This document shows, piece after piece, positions 1 to 9,926 of a stretch of DNA of 64,000 nucleotides (position 1 is the stretch's first letter; each line of letters starts with the position of its first letter). A program made the position numbers and the translations under genes. The notes below the pieces were generated by a model. That model was not told where the DNA came from and made no database searches. It saw only the letters and a program-made list of their open reading frames with translations. The stretch covers positions 73,384,753 to 73,448,752 of the forward strand of contig CM055095.1 in assembly GCA_029204225.1 (NCBI GenBank), written 5' to 3'. The stretch is from Diphasiastrum complanatum (lineage: Eukaryota > Streptophyta > Lycopodiopsida > Lycopodiales > Lycopodiaceae).

Positions 1-390
1 TGGTCTAGTGCAGATCGTTGGTGAGGTCAATGTATGGCTTGATGGCCTGTTTGGCCAACTTGTGATTGGTGAGGCTTGTGTACCGGATGCTATACCTATG
101 GCTGCAAGGGCGGCCTCAATGACGCACACCTTGTGTGTGGCTCCCTAGAAAGTGATATAAAATCTGGATTTCTCTTCCTTCCACGTACTGAAGGCAAGAG
201 TAATGAAATCCATATTGATTCGTCCAGAAAAAGCTCTCTCATGAATATTCATTGCAGTGAGTAGAGGCTCCACAAGGGTCATCCACTGAGTGACCATGCT
301 TGTGCTAGGAAGGATCATGATGTCCGGTGCAAATGGGACATCACGATGGATAGTATAGCGTGGAGACTGGAAAGTATTGATAGAAGACAT
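1..390 (-). pseudogene. Accessory ORF of gypsy-type element, partial copy
   Basis: The reading frame starts at the ATG at 390 (MSS...) and runs leftwards, closed by a stop at 145-147 and continuing recognisably in frame beyond it toward the window edge. The same protein, with the same first Met, is found at 40240-39689 inside the complete gypsy element. The two share the segments TIHRDVP, ILPSTSMVTQWMTL and FITLAFSTWKEEKS. No known domain is recognised, and no signal peptide or convincing membrane span is seen in the shared part. It lies downstream of pol on the pol strand, where plant Athila/Tat-type gypsy elements carry extra ORFs. The position of the stop relative to the other copy suggests decay. 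Confidence 0.55.
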
Positions 391-635
391 GATGAGCAAA
401 AAGGAAATGTAAGACACATGAAAGTGTATCAGAAAGCAAGTCAGGAAGTTTGGAAGGCTTTGGTTGCGGGAAAAATTTGCAAGAGCTTCGCTAGCACAAG
501 TGAGGAATGAATCGAATTCAGCCAACTTATAAGTGAATTTGGTGGGTCCATTACACTGAATACTAGTTTGGCTGATCAGTTCTGAACAAAAATTTGCAGG
601 CATGTACAGTACTATAAAAATAGGCTATAAAAATC

Positions 636-966
636 TCGGCGAAGGTTTCTGGGGATTTGAACCTATCAAGCGAACGTTTTCCAAGGCTGGCGAAGGATGA
701 ACCTTCACCCAGGTACTGTCATAAATGTTTTTTTTCACAATTTGAACCTATGGACAACCTAATTTGGACATTTTAAGATCATCTAGCAGGTCGACGAAGG
801 TTCATAATAAAGTTCAGATGCTCGACAAAGGTTCCCAAAATGGCATTTCACTGAACCTTCGCCTGACTCAAAAACTCAAATTTTCCTGGACAGGAACCTT
901 CGCCCACCTCAAATTAGATAAATCTAGAGTGGATGTACAATCTGAGAGCTCAGCGAAGGTTTCTGG
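636..966. repeat. Cluster of CGAAGGTT / AACCTTCG motifs
   Basis: About eight copies of a GCGAAGGTT-like word occur in both orientations within 330 bp (near 639, 671, 691, 701, 793, 823, 854, 895, 953), some as mirror pairs able to form short stems. The same cluster is present at about 40490-40840 in the second copy. It lies 5' of the accessory ORF on the minus strand, so it could be a leader or promoter element; that role is inference only. Confidence 0.55.
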
Positions 967-1021
967 TACTGTATAGGCCAATTCTGACCAAAATATTGAT
1001 TTCTAAGGCATTTTTCATCAA

Positions 1022-1279
1022 CTAATACTCCATCCTTCGTCTCCTATCTGAGTTCTTACTCTTAGATTTTCTATAACTAGTTTCTTCTTCAGATGACGAA
1101 GAATCAGAAGACTCTTCTTCATCTATTGAACCGGATCCTAATTTAGACCCCGTAGACGAGTCAGATTCTTCTATTCTTTTATGTTTATGCTTCTTATTAG
1201 TACTCTTTCTACCATTTCTTCTTCTTCTAGAAATTTTAGAAATTTTATAATTCTCTGTGGAAGGTGTGACCATAAACAA
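1022..1279 (-). other. Low-complexity basic/acidic ORF
   Basis: An 85-codon minus-strand frame with a basic RRRR/KKHKHK stretch and a Ser/Glu-rich stretch (EEESSDSSSSEEE). This composition resembles the C-terminal basic tail of some retrotransposon gag proteins, and a gypsy gag pseudogene lies just upstream on the same strand (1484-2330), so it may be the tail of that gag. No domain is recognised and no start is supported. Confidence 0.25.
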
Positions 1280-1354
1280 AAACTTTTGATTCTAAAAGGG
1301 ATTTTGGATAACGTCCCTTATATTGCAAAATATCGATATTAGAATGTCAAAAAT

Positions 1355-1640
1355 GATGAACTCCTGCTACTTTGCTACAACACGCAAGTCAACAAGCCTT
1401 GACTCGAAGGTCAAACGATTCGTGAAACAATTCATGAAAGTCAGCGTGCTTCTAGGACAAACGAAAGACAAACAATTCGCGAATCATTTGTGAATCGTAA
1501 ACATACCTCCAGAACCACAAAAACCACAAAGGGACGCAAAACGAGAAGACACAAAAGAAACGAAAGGAAACAAAAGAAACGAAGGAGAATCTTTTGCGCT
1601 GGCAGCTGGCAGCTCAATGGGCTTGGAGTCGTATTCATTT
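1355..1640. repeat. Dispersed repeat shared with 9440-9640
   Basis: The block from about GAACTCCTGCTACTTTG to TTTGCGCTGGCAGCTGG and CAGCTCAATGGGC is similar in order and wording to 9445-9640 (GAACTCTTGCAACTTTG; TTTGCGCTGCCAACTGG and CAGCTCAACGAGC). Both contain AAACGAA/GAAACAAA-rich stretches. It interrupts the gag pseudogene here and lies next to a gypsy integrase fragment at 9927, so a solo or partial LTR is plausible; termini were not found. Confidence 0.4.
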
Positions 1641-2330
1641 TGCATGGGGATAAGATATTGTGCTCCTAGTTTTCCTATCAAATTCTTAACTCTTTGAGTG
1701 TACTTTCTAAGCAACTCCTTCGGCTTTTTCTCCACCGAATTAAGCCGTGCTAACAATCTTATAGAATAGCCTATCTCCATGAGCTATTTGAGAAACGCTG
1801 CCTTTAAAGCATTCCAAGTATTCACCGTTTTCAGAAACGGATTCTTGCCTGCTTGCGCAGAAGACCTGGTAGGATTACAACTTTATCCTTGTCAGTGTTT
1901 TTCTTATTGGCTATAGTAATTGACTCAAACTGTGATAAATAGCTATCTGCATCGTCAGATTATGACCCTTTGACGAAGTCATATATGATTTTAGTAGATG
2001 TGGGTGGTGTTGGATTCGCCATATTATCAGGTGGTGGGTTAGGTGGCGGATCCGGTGGATTAGGTGGATTGGATGACTCGAAACTATGTTCGGATGATGT
2101 AGATGTAGATTCAAAAGATGGTTCGTCCCCTTGTTCAGATTTTGGCTCTGATGGTGGATCAGAGTCTTGGTCGGACTCGGATTTAAAACTGTGTTCCGAA
2201 GATGAAGATTCAGATGGATTCGGTGAATACATATTTACAAGTGCTACGGAAGTGTTGTAAAGATTATCAAACGCTTCAGGACTTAATCTAACTCTCATTG
2301 GTGAATTTTGCAGATTCTGGAAATACAAAT
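1484..2330 (-). pseudogene. Ty3/gypsy gag (capsid) pseudogene
   Basis: Retrotransposon gag proteins assemble the cytoplasmic virus-like particle. On the minus strand, a Ser/Glu/Pro-rich N-terminal stretch (2328-1960, EHSF/SES/PPNPPP) contains an internal Met followed by ANPTPPTS at 2022. After a stop, frames with the retrotrans_gag pattern follow: DDADSYLSQFESI, then KKPKELLRKYTQRVKNLIGKL near 1730-1680. Several stops and frameshifts break it. Protease and RT are absent; the 3' end runs into the dispersed repeat at 1355-1640. Family assignment rests on capsid-like spacing and is moderate. Confidence 0.5.
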
Positions 2331-2779
2331 CGCGTGTCTTTCTATAAGCTTCTAATTGTTGTGCTCGTTCTAAGCGTTTCTGCTCAATGGTTGTGCGTGG
2401 CTGATCTCATGGCACAAATTACATGAATAAGATTCAGTGGACTTAGTACACTTAAAAATCATGAAAAGACAAAGATTCGTCTCTTCAAAAACGGTGCCAA
2501 GTTATGCGGTAGCCTAGTCGTTATAGATTTCCACAAAATCAGTGAATTAAGTAGTATAGAAGGTTTTATTGTTCTCCAAGAGAGAGAGAAATCTCCTCTT
2601 TCAAATCAATAAGTGTACGAAGGTGTTGGATAGATGGTGGATGTAATATTCAAAGCAGAATACTACAATGACAAATTTGATTATCCAAAGATATTGAGTA
2701 GTGAAATCTAGGGTTGGCCGATAAGGCAATAGCACTTTGGTTATCACAAAATAAGATTGTAGGGCTGTGCTGATTTAGA
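2331..2779. other. No gene recognised
   Basis: AT-rich sequence between the gag pseudogene and the copia fragment. It contains a short GA run near 2580 but no coding signal, LTR terminus or repeat that I could identify. Confidence 0.4.
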
Positions 2780-3460
2780 TTAACATATGACAGTGAATTC
2801 TTCAACCAAAACGCTTCCTTGATAGATTGAGAAGAAACAATGTATTTTGCTTCTGTAAAGTGCGATAAAAGTTTGCTTACAACTGTTCCATGAGATAGGA
2901 CCGTCGTTGAAGAAGAATGTAAATCCAGATGTGTATTTACGATTGTCTACATCTCCTCCCCAACTTGCATCAGAATAACCACTGAGCTGGTGAAGATTGT
3001 CGTTGCTGACATCTCCATAGCAGATGCACTGGTCCATGGTAGCTCGAATATATCTCATGACTCGTATGAGAGCCTTCCAATGGGTAATGCTAGGATTAGC
3101 CATATATTGTTTGAGTGAGCTTATAGCAAAAGTGATATCTGGTCTTGTACAGACCATTGTGTACATGAGAGATCCAAGTATCGATCGATAAGGATACTCT
3201 CTCATTTGCTCCTCTTCCTGCTTGATTTGGGGAAATTGGTCCTTTGACAGATGCAGGCCTGGATCCATTGGTGAGTGGGCTAATTTACAATTCATCAAAT
3301 TGTATTTGTTAAGAACATTGTGAAGATACCTTTGTTGAGTGATGTAAATCAGTTGCTTTGCTCTGTCTCTGTGGATCTGAATTCCTAGACAGAACTGAGC
3401 TTCACCCAGATCAATCATGTCGAACTCTAAAAACAGCATCTGTTTCGAATCCATAACCAT
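2780..3460 (-). pseudogene. Ty1/copia RT C-terminus and RNase H fragment
   Basis: This minus-strand frame encodes the C-terminal half of a copia reverse transcriptase (EFDMIDLGEAQFCLGIQI, then LIYITQQRYLHNVL and SPMDPGLHLSKDQ), the RPDITFA connection motif, and the start of RNase H (GYSDASWGGD, KYTSGFTFFF, ISWNSCKQT). After the KQT motif the reading departs from the usual SSTEAEY segment, so the frame is damaged there. It is a close relative of the copia element at 26327-32600 (compare 30619-31345). It keeps CAG (Gln) where that copy has TAG at 30616. No LTR or integrase is attached. Confidence 0.85.
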
Positions 3461-3509
3461 ATTGGCATCAACATTTTGGCCGAGCAGCGGAATAATTTTT
3501 CGAGATCGG

Positions 3510-4010
3510 CAAGACCATTATGAATGTCTTAAGAATTGTTGATAGAAATCACCAACAATGGGTAAACTATATCAAAGTATGAAAAACATGATAGAAAAGA
3601 TCCAAGCAATCGAAGCATTATCTAAAGCCCAGTTAGCAGAAGTTATGAGGTTTTGTCATGAGAGATGGGAGAAGTTATGCTCTCCTCTTCATGTTGCTAA
3701 TTTTCTATTGGACCACAATATATAGATCAAGTTGGATGGCAAATTATGTGCAAACATACAAGCAAATTGGAGAGATTGTTTGAAGAAATTTTTCCCTGAC
3801 GAGGATGCACGTCGCAAAGTAAAGAACGATTTTGCCAAATATAGGGAAGGCATAGGAGTTTTTGGAGAAGAAGAAACCAAACGGGATATGTCAAGTGAGT
3901 GGCGCTGCGAATTGGTGGTATGAGTATGGGGGGGGAGACTCCTAAACTACAAAAAATTGCTATGAGAGTTTCAAGCCAAGGGTTAGCAAGAAAGAGAAAA
4001 ATGTTAAGAC
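3510..4010 (+). pseudogene. hAT-family transposase remnant (C-terminal region)
   Basis: hAT transposases excise and reinsert DNA transposons in the nucleus; the C-terminal dimerisation region is diagnostic. Here a broken plus-strand reading shows VLRIVDRN, MGKLYQSMKNMIEKI, ERWEKLCSPLHVANFLLD, then FFPDEDARRKVKNDFAKYRE and GIGVFGEEE, then, in another frame, YEWGGETPKLQKIAMRVSSQ. These match the usual order of plant hAT transposase C-termini. A one-base deletion near 3552, a TAG at 3723 and a shift near 3920 break it. The final SSSSCERNWS segment is not seen. No terminal inverted repeats or BED finger were found. Confidence 0.75.
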
Positions 4011-4440
4011 AACAAGCCGAAAAGGTGGTGGAGTGGCCAAACGTAGGGCCACCGCATTGAATGTGGCAGCACGACACCCTTGGCGGTCATTGACCTGTCG
4101 CCTCATCCCTCCTAAGGACAGGTTCTAAGTATGTGGTTACGAAAGAAGGTTGTGTACAAGAAATTCGGAGATTGAGGATAACGGCTGATTGTGTTTCCAC
4201 GTGATGGATATCGCAATTTGCTGCTTATTTTAGGATTTCCAGTCGCTTCTGCGTGTGAGATGCTAAGTTTTCAAACCCTTACGTGTGGCATGAAGGTTGC
4301 TAATTTGTGATGATCGATCGACAAACACGGGTTTCTATTGTTGTATCCTTCTAGAGCTTGCCACGACTGCGATCGTAGCAAGGGAAGTACAATATTACAA
4401 TGCGCACCCACAAACCCATTATCTGCCTCATCAACCTGAT
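4011..4440. other. Upstream region of the LBD gene, no gene recognised
   Basis: Mixed-composition sequence between the hAT remnant and the TATA-like box at 4443. No coding signal is evident. It is the likely distal promoter of the LBD gene, but no specific binding site is supported. Confidence 0.35.
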
Positions 4441-4470
4441 TTTATGTATATATACACACACGCACATATA
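4441..4470 (+). promoter_or_regulatory. Candidate TATA box of the LBD gene
   Basis: The stretch ATGTATATATACACACAC lies about 240 bp upstream of the LBD start codon at 4692, on the same strand. The spacing implies a 5' leader of roughly 200 bases containing a tandem repeat. No other TATA-like word is closer to the ATG. Assignment is by motif and position only. Confidence 0.4.
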
Positions 4471-4483
4471 TGCAGTCTCTCTA

Positions 4484-4665
4484 GTTTGGTAGTTGCAGGT
4501 CTGTTCTGGGTGGAATAGTCTGTAGCGGCATTTCTGTGTGGGGTGGAGTAGTTTGGTAGTTGCATGTCTGTGTTGGGCATGGATTAGTTTGGTAGTTGCA
4601 AGTCTCTGTTGGGTGGAGTAGTTTGGTAGTCACAGGTCCGTGTTGGGTGGGGTGGAGAGCCAAAG
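4484..4665 (+). repeat. Tandem repeat in the LBD 5' leader
   Basis: About four to five degenerate copies of a unit close to TTTGGTAGTTGCAxGTCTGT plus GTTGGGTGGAGTAG, period roughly 40-50 bp, lie between the TATA-like box and the LBD start. Copies begin near 4483, 4551, 4588 and 4622; the 4520 region is a shorter, more diverged copy. The last copy reads GGTAGTCACAGGTCCGTG. A role in translation or transcription is possible but not shown. Confidence 0.65.
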
Positions 4666-4691
4666 AAAGCATCACTTGGTAGGTAGTGGTC

Positions 4692-5120
4692 ATGGCCGCA
4701 TCGCGTTCATCGTCAACTTCTTTCTCGAATGCCTCGACCTCTCCGTGTGCGGCTTGCAAGTTACTACGAAGGACGTGCAACAGTGACTGCGTTTTCGCCC
4801 CATACTTTCCAGACGATCAGTCTCAGCAGTTTGCCAACGTGGAAAAGATTTTTGGAGCTAGCAACGTCGCAAATATGTTGAATGATTTACCCATCCACCA
4901 AAAAGGAGATGCGGCTAACTCGCTTATATTCGAAGCAGATGCAAGGGTGAAGGAACCCATTTATGGTTGCGTTGGAGCAATATCTCGACTTCAGCTAGAA
5001 GTAGCACAATTGCAAAAGGAGCTTTGTAGTGCGCATACAGGTATAGACAGGTACGGCGTATATACTGCGGGGCAGGAATACAAAGGCAGCGCTTATGGTG
5101 GCGCATCTGCATCTTTTTGA
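4692..5120 (+). CDS. LOB-domain (LBD/AS2-like, class I) transcription factor
   Basis: LBD proteins are plant-specific nuclear DNA-binding factors acting in organ-boundary, lateral-organ and root development. The 142-residue product has the Cys block C-x2-C-x6-C-x3-C at residues 19-33, followed by VFAPYFP. The GAS block is at about 47-67 (VEKIFGASNV; the usual VHK His is Glu). The class I coiled-coil segment is at about 92-111 (GCVGAISRLQLEVAQLQKEL), with the common DP replaced by EP. The C-terminus is short (about 30 residues, Gly/Ala/Tyr/Ser-rich). The ATG at 4692 is chosen over the upstream in-frame GTG at 4686. It is a single uninterrupted exon; many LBD genes have an intron near the GAS block or none. 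The frame is intact, so it is probably functional. The subfamily cannot be fixed from motifs alone. Confidence 0.93.
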   Translation: MAASRSSSTSFSNASTSPCAACKLLRRTCNSDCVFAPYFPDDQSQQFANVEKIFGASNVANMLNDLPIHQKGDAANSLIFEADARVKEPIYGCVGAISRLQLEVAQLQKELCSAHTGIDRYGVYTAGQEYKGSAYGGASASF

Positions 5121-6445
5121 GCAAAAACTTTTTGAGCAAAAAGTGATCCTGCCAAACGTTCTTTCCCCTCGCTATTCTTCTCGCCATGAACTGACAGGAT
5201 CTGCCAGTAGTAGCACCAGCAGCAACTGTACAGTGCCATAGTACCCACATCACGTTTATGCTACTATCATATGAACTGTTTTAGTTATGTTAGCTTGTGC
5301 AGCATATTTCGGGATGTCAAAGCAATGGGAAAAGTAACTTTGTCATTGCTTTCAGTCGGTGTGCTCGTAAATTCGTACCAAGCTCCTACGAAGTCGATGA
5401 TTAGCAGTTTATCCTTGCTGATTCTCAGAGCTAGTTATATCCAGTACTTTATATACTTGTCAGAGCTGGTTATATCCGACGACATGCATTACTAATTTAT
5501 AGAGTAAGTTCTCTATGATCTAGTGTACATTGGTAGATTGTACTAGGCAGATTAGGTCATTTTGCTAAAACTGTTTGAGAGTTTGTTTTTATTATTTTGT
5601 GGACTATGTTTACTTATAAATGTTGAGATAGTGTGATCACGTTATGATGGAATGTTCATATTGTAGATGGCTGGGTAGATTGCTCAAGGAAGTTTGAGCA
5701 TACTATTTTGCTGCTGCTATTTGAGATATTGTTAATATTGTGTTCTTGAAACAACCTTCTATTGATTTGATAGTGTGATTACTATACAATTTTATGTACA
5801 TTTCAAAATAAATTAGCTTGGTGTATAGTTGCATGTAATACGTTTAATATATTAAAATATCGTATAGTACCGTATAATTGACGTATTATATAAAGATGTA
5901 TAACAACTTTGATTAATATATTTTTCAATACTTTTATAAGTCATGAACTAGATAGTGGGCATGAGTAGGCCTGCTACCTTGTGTAACTAGTAGCCTTCAT
6001 GCATTGAGTTTGCGGTGAAGTGCGTTGAAGGTTGCTTTTACATGGTAGCAGACCTGCTCACGGCTTTTTCCAGGCATAATCGGCCTTTCAAAACCGTTAA
6101 CCCTGTGCTATGGCTCTGAACAGAAATGTGCAGAGCCTATGAAAATAGGACATCTGTCCACTCATGCCAATTACGAGGTTATTGTATCCTAGTGTCCATA
6201 TATTTAAACAGAAACATAAGATGGACATAAGTTGAATAAATTGAAGTTAAAAACAACAATTAACAATGAAGAAAGAAAATATAAGACTAATAAATCATTG
6301 TCCATAAATTTTAAAAATTGAAACAAAATTAAACAAGGAGATATGATATTGAAATAACATGACAAAAATTTTAAACAGAGGAATTTCATGTGACAAAAAA
6401 TGACATTCTACTAGGAAGTTATACCAAATCCACGAGAGCGATAGT
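5121..6445. other. LBD 3' flank and intergenic AT-rich DNA
   Basis: A short TTTTTGAGCAAAAAC / TTTTTGAGCAAAAAG duplication sits at the LBD stop. The rest is AT-rich and non-coding. An imperfect inverted pair (GAGTAGGCCTGCTACC near 5961 and GGTAGCAGACCTGCTC near 6044) encloses about 70 bp and may be part of a MITE; target duplications were not seen. Confidence 0.35.
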
Positions 6446-6740
6446 TTGTGCTTAAATCTACAATGTTTTCCAAGGCCTAAAATTTATCTCCACAAATGTC
6501 TTCATCTGCTGTATGCACTGAGCTTTCTCCAATCCCTTCGTCGTCTTCATTTTCATTGTCTTCATCTTTGTCTTCGTCTTCATCAGCTTTGTCACTTTCA
6601 GAGTCATCGACCCTTCATCTTCATTTGCATAATCATTGTTGCTTTCATCATCTTCTTCTGATAAATCATGGGTTGCACCTTTTCCTTCTATGTACTCAAT
6701 TGAGGTCTTTCGTTTGTATTTGGATATATGCTTCAAAGTA
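6446..6740. repeat. TTC/GAA- and TCATCT-rich low-complexity tract
   Basis: The plus strand is rich in TCTTCATCTT-type words; the minus strand reads as an acidic/Lys-Thr-Met low-complexity frame (EEDDESNNDYANEDE, TKTKMKTMKMKTTK). This is simple-sequence expansion rather than a supported gene. Confidence 0.4.
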
Positions 6741-6756
6741 GGAAGCCTCTAATGAG

Positions 6757-6795
<39 letters not shown>
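6757..6795. repeat. Homopolymer C39
   Basis: An uninterrupted run of 39 C on the plus strand, followed after AGCGC by a long TC repeat. Such a pure C tract is rare and prone to sequencing or assembly length error. Confidence 0.95.
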
Positions 6796-6796
6796 A

Positions 6797-6930
<134 letters not shown>

Positions 6931-7775
6931 CCTTTCAACAAGGTGATCTCACGCCAGTACGAATTCAAAAGGCCCTTCATGTTTTAATGATTTTGTTGCT
7001 ATTTTGTACTAGCTCCACTTTTGTTGTTTATAGAAAAGGCATAGTTGATGTATTGATAGCCATGGAACAAGGGTTTCTTAATTGTGCAATATTGTATGAT
7101 AATTTGAAAGTGAAATACGAGGGATGATGATTTGACCAATATGTTTATGTGGTTTGAGATTCGCAGGGAAGCAATGAAGTGTTTGTCCATACTTGATCGT
7201 TTGATGCATGCAACCTGGAATTTATAAGAAGAGAATAGTTGAGTGTTTGAAAAAAGGTGGTATTACTTAAAGCGTTTATATTTAATTCGCCTAGTATTAT
7301 AGATGGAATGTTTGTTGGCAAATTAATTTGTAACAATTGTTTTAGGGTTTAAAAAAATGTCAGAAGATTTGTATAATATTGTGGTTTGTATAGAGCTATG
7401 ATGCGTATTGCATGTCTTGTGTGATTGTTAAATGTAGCTATTTTAAATTTAGAATTGCTAAATGTAGCTATTATGAATTCAAAATTGTGTACGATAATTT
7501 CTCTGTGTGCATTCAATGTCAAAGACATTGAATGTAATGTAATGATGAACTGTGTTTGCCAAGACAAGTCATGGAATGAAAGGTTTGTTTGAACTACTTT
7601 TCAAGATTTATTTCATATGCCAATCTATCACAAGGAAATGATGTTATACATTTTGTGTATATTGGTATATTTAATGCGGAATGCAAAGTAGTGCCATCTA
7701 TGTTAAATGCAACTTGAAGCCAGTCAGAACGACTTTTGGTTTTCCTAGGATGGTGCTTGTGAGATAGTTATAATG
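6931..7775. other. No gene recognised (distal side of the Helitron remnant)
   Basis: AT-rich sequence lying 3' of the Helitron Rep remnant on its strand, where the PIF1-like helicase domain would be expected. I see no Walker A (GKT) or other helicase motif, so the helicase portion is deleted or decayed beyond recognition. Confidence 0.4.
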
Positions 7776-9400
7776 TCATATCAGTCCTTGAGCTAAACAT
7801 AAATCTTCTAAATTCGTTGGTCTTTTATTGTATTTTTGTATGATAGATGCACTTTGTACTTTTGTAGATTCAGGATCCATGTTTTGTAAAACATGTATTG
7901 GTTTCAAAACAAATCGTTGATTATCTTCTGTACATGTATTAATGAATATGATTTTTCTAGAAAGAAGGTGTTGCAATGGAATTGATAGTGTGATAGAAGT
8001 TGCCAATTGAGCTAGTATTTGTTGTGCATTCAAATATGCATTTCTTAGTTTTCTTATTCGATCGTAGTGGGCATTGGTAGGATTTTGTATTTTATCTTTT
8101 ATAATTTCATGTAAATTTGAAGCTGTAGTTATTGCATTATCCATTTCTATCAAAGACGATGTATAGTAACTTGCAGTAGTATATGGCTCTAAGATATATT
8201 GTATGTTAGTATTGGCTTGCCAGAGACATGTAAGTGTTCAAATGAGATTGTATGTTTGAATGTCTCGAGGTTGTCATTTTAAAAACAATGTTGGTTGTTA
8301 AATTGTTTAGCGAATTGCATTTAGATAGGTTTCTTCGTTCAATTGAAGCATTGTTAGAAATTGGTCATTGTTCTTTTCATGGGAGGTTTTGGAAAGGGGA
8401 ATCGACAAATAGCATGGCCCAATTTTTTGCAAGTACTACGATGTTTGTGTGTTTGTATATCTTGCATGATTTGAAGTAGGCTTTTTTTGTCACATATAAT
8501 GTATGTGTCAATGTAGTTTGTGATTTTATTTATAGAACTTGTGTACAAGTGAGGACTATTTCATGATCATGTTCACTGCCTCTATGTTAGAATATAGTTA
8601 CAAATGCGAAATATGTTACCGAACAAAGAATGCAAGGATCTTGTTGAATCAACTTTCTGAGGCAATTCATTTGATGATTGTAATATCTTGCAAAAGTATG
8701 TCGAACAAGGTTTTGTATATTGCTTTGTTCTAAATGCAGGTGTGCATCTGAGTTATAAACATTTTCTAAAAGTTTTGGCCAATGTGATTTATCGCTTGTG
8801 AATGTTACAAATAAAGTTGGTGGCCCTAGTAAGCTGATAATTGCAAAAATGTCTTTTTTTGTTTTTTCAAGATAATATGGTGATGTGCGTAGCATTCCTA
8901 GATCTCTATATCCAATACTGGATTTCATGATTGTGGCAATTTTTTTCGAAGTGTCAAGGATGTCTTTTACTTTAAAAGTACATCCATAAGTTTTTCCTTT
9001 TCATATACAAAAGTGTGTAGTTGATTGAAATGAACTTGATTTGACACTTAGTAGTTTTGTAAACCAGATTTGGAATGTGAATCGTAAAACGCCTATTGCA
9101 ATACATGATTGCTCATTGTGCAATTTGTTGATATGTGTTGTTTTCAGAAAGCGTTATGTGTCGTCGACACCCATAAAACAAAGTTGGAAAATTCAGTTTC
9201 TCAATTCTTTGTCTTGAAATAATTCCAATGGTAATAACCTTCGGTTGGTGCTATAGAAATGATTTTATCATCAAAATATTTTATTTGTTGTGATGTTAAA
9301 AAGTTATGTATAAGGACCGTATCTGAAAGTGTCTCATCTACAACTTTAACAAAAGTTGTATTTTCTTTATCAGAAAAGATAATTGTTCTAAAGTGATATA
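7776..9400 (-). pseudogene. Helitron Rep (RepHel) pseudogene
   Basis: Helitrons move by rolling-circle replication using a RepHel protein (HUH nuclease plus PIF1 helicase). Reading right to left in several frames, the Helitron-like N-terminal features occur in order: EKLNFPTLFYGCR (about 9198-9165), RRFTIHIPNL (about 9085), MKSSIGYRDLGMLRTSPYYL (8928), GPPTLFVTFTSDKSHWPKLL (about 8820), HKHRSTCKKLGHAICRFPFP (about 8450), ANTNIQYILEPYTTASYYT (about 8200), and RPTNLEDLCLAQ (about 7795). At least three frameshifts break it, and the YVTKY-type catalytic segment is degraded. No helicase follows. CTRR/hairpin termini were not identified. Confidence 0.8.
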
Positions 9401-9429
9401 TTGCTATTAGCGTTATACAATTGATGTGC

Positions 9430-9910
9430 AGATTTGTTAGAAATTGTGAACTCTTGCAACTTTGTCTCGAAGGTGTCGAAGCGAAACGAAGCGAAGGGCA
9501 AACAAACCTCAAAGGCCAAAAGAAAAGTATTCGAGATTCGGCCCAACAACCAGGTGACAAAACACACTAGAGGAAGACACGAAATGAAAGAAAACAATTT
9601 GCGCTGCCAACTGGCAGCTCAACGAGCATGGTCTATTGTACTTCACGCTCAGTGAAAGAGACAGCGATAACAGAGAATAACTAACTAGTTGATTAGCATT
9701 AATTTATCTTGTAATTCTTTGATTAACTATCTTGTAAATCCCATACAGTGGAGTTAAATACGCATTTTTTATAGAGAAAAAATGAGAGACGATGTAGAGA
9801 ATGAAAAGAATAGAAGAGAAAAAAGCTGTGCATGAAAGTCTGCCAACGAGCGAGACACTGACCAACTCACTGGAAAACGCAAAAGCAGAAAATACAATTG
9901 CTCTCTTCTC
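9430..9910. repeat. LTR-like segment beside gypsy integrase fragment
   Basis: The left 200 bp match the dispersed repeat at 1355-1640. The right part (9640-9910) contains polyadenylation-like AT-rich text and lies directly next to the gypsy integrase remnant at 9927. It could be an LTR or part of one; TG/CA ends and a partner copy with both ends were not established. Confidence 0.3.
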
Positions 9911-9926
9911 CACCTCATCGTTCGTG

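Larger units (their letters stand above)
1..1000 (-). mobile_element. 3' region of a gypsy-type LTR element (truncated by window edge)
   Basis: This segment is a direct, same-orientation repeat of about 39867-40860, which lies between the integrase gene and 3' LTR of the complete gypsy element at 38906-46814. The match runs the whole length with scattered substitutions and small indels. It therefore derives from a second copy of that family whose LTR lies left of the window. After about 1020 the sequences diverge, so no pol follows here. Homology is read directly from the sequence; family assignment is by inference from the bounded copy. Confidence 0.75.

Noticed and set aside
3727-4077. 116-codon minus ORF
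   Set aside because: It is the antisense shadow of the hAT transposase remnant, whose plus-strand motifs are in the correct order.
4924-5253. 109-codon minus ORF over the LBD gene
   Set aside because: Antisense to a well-supported LBD coding region, with no domain of its own.
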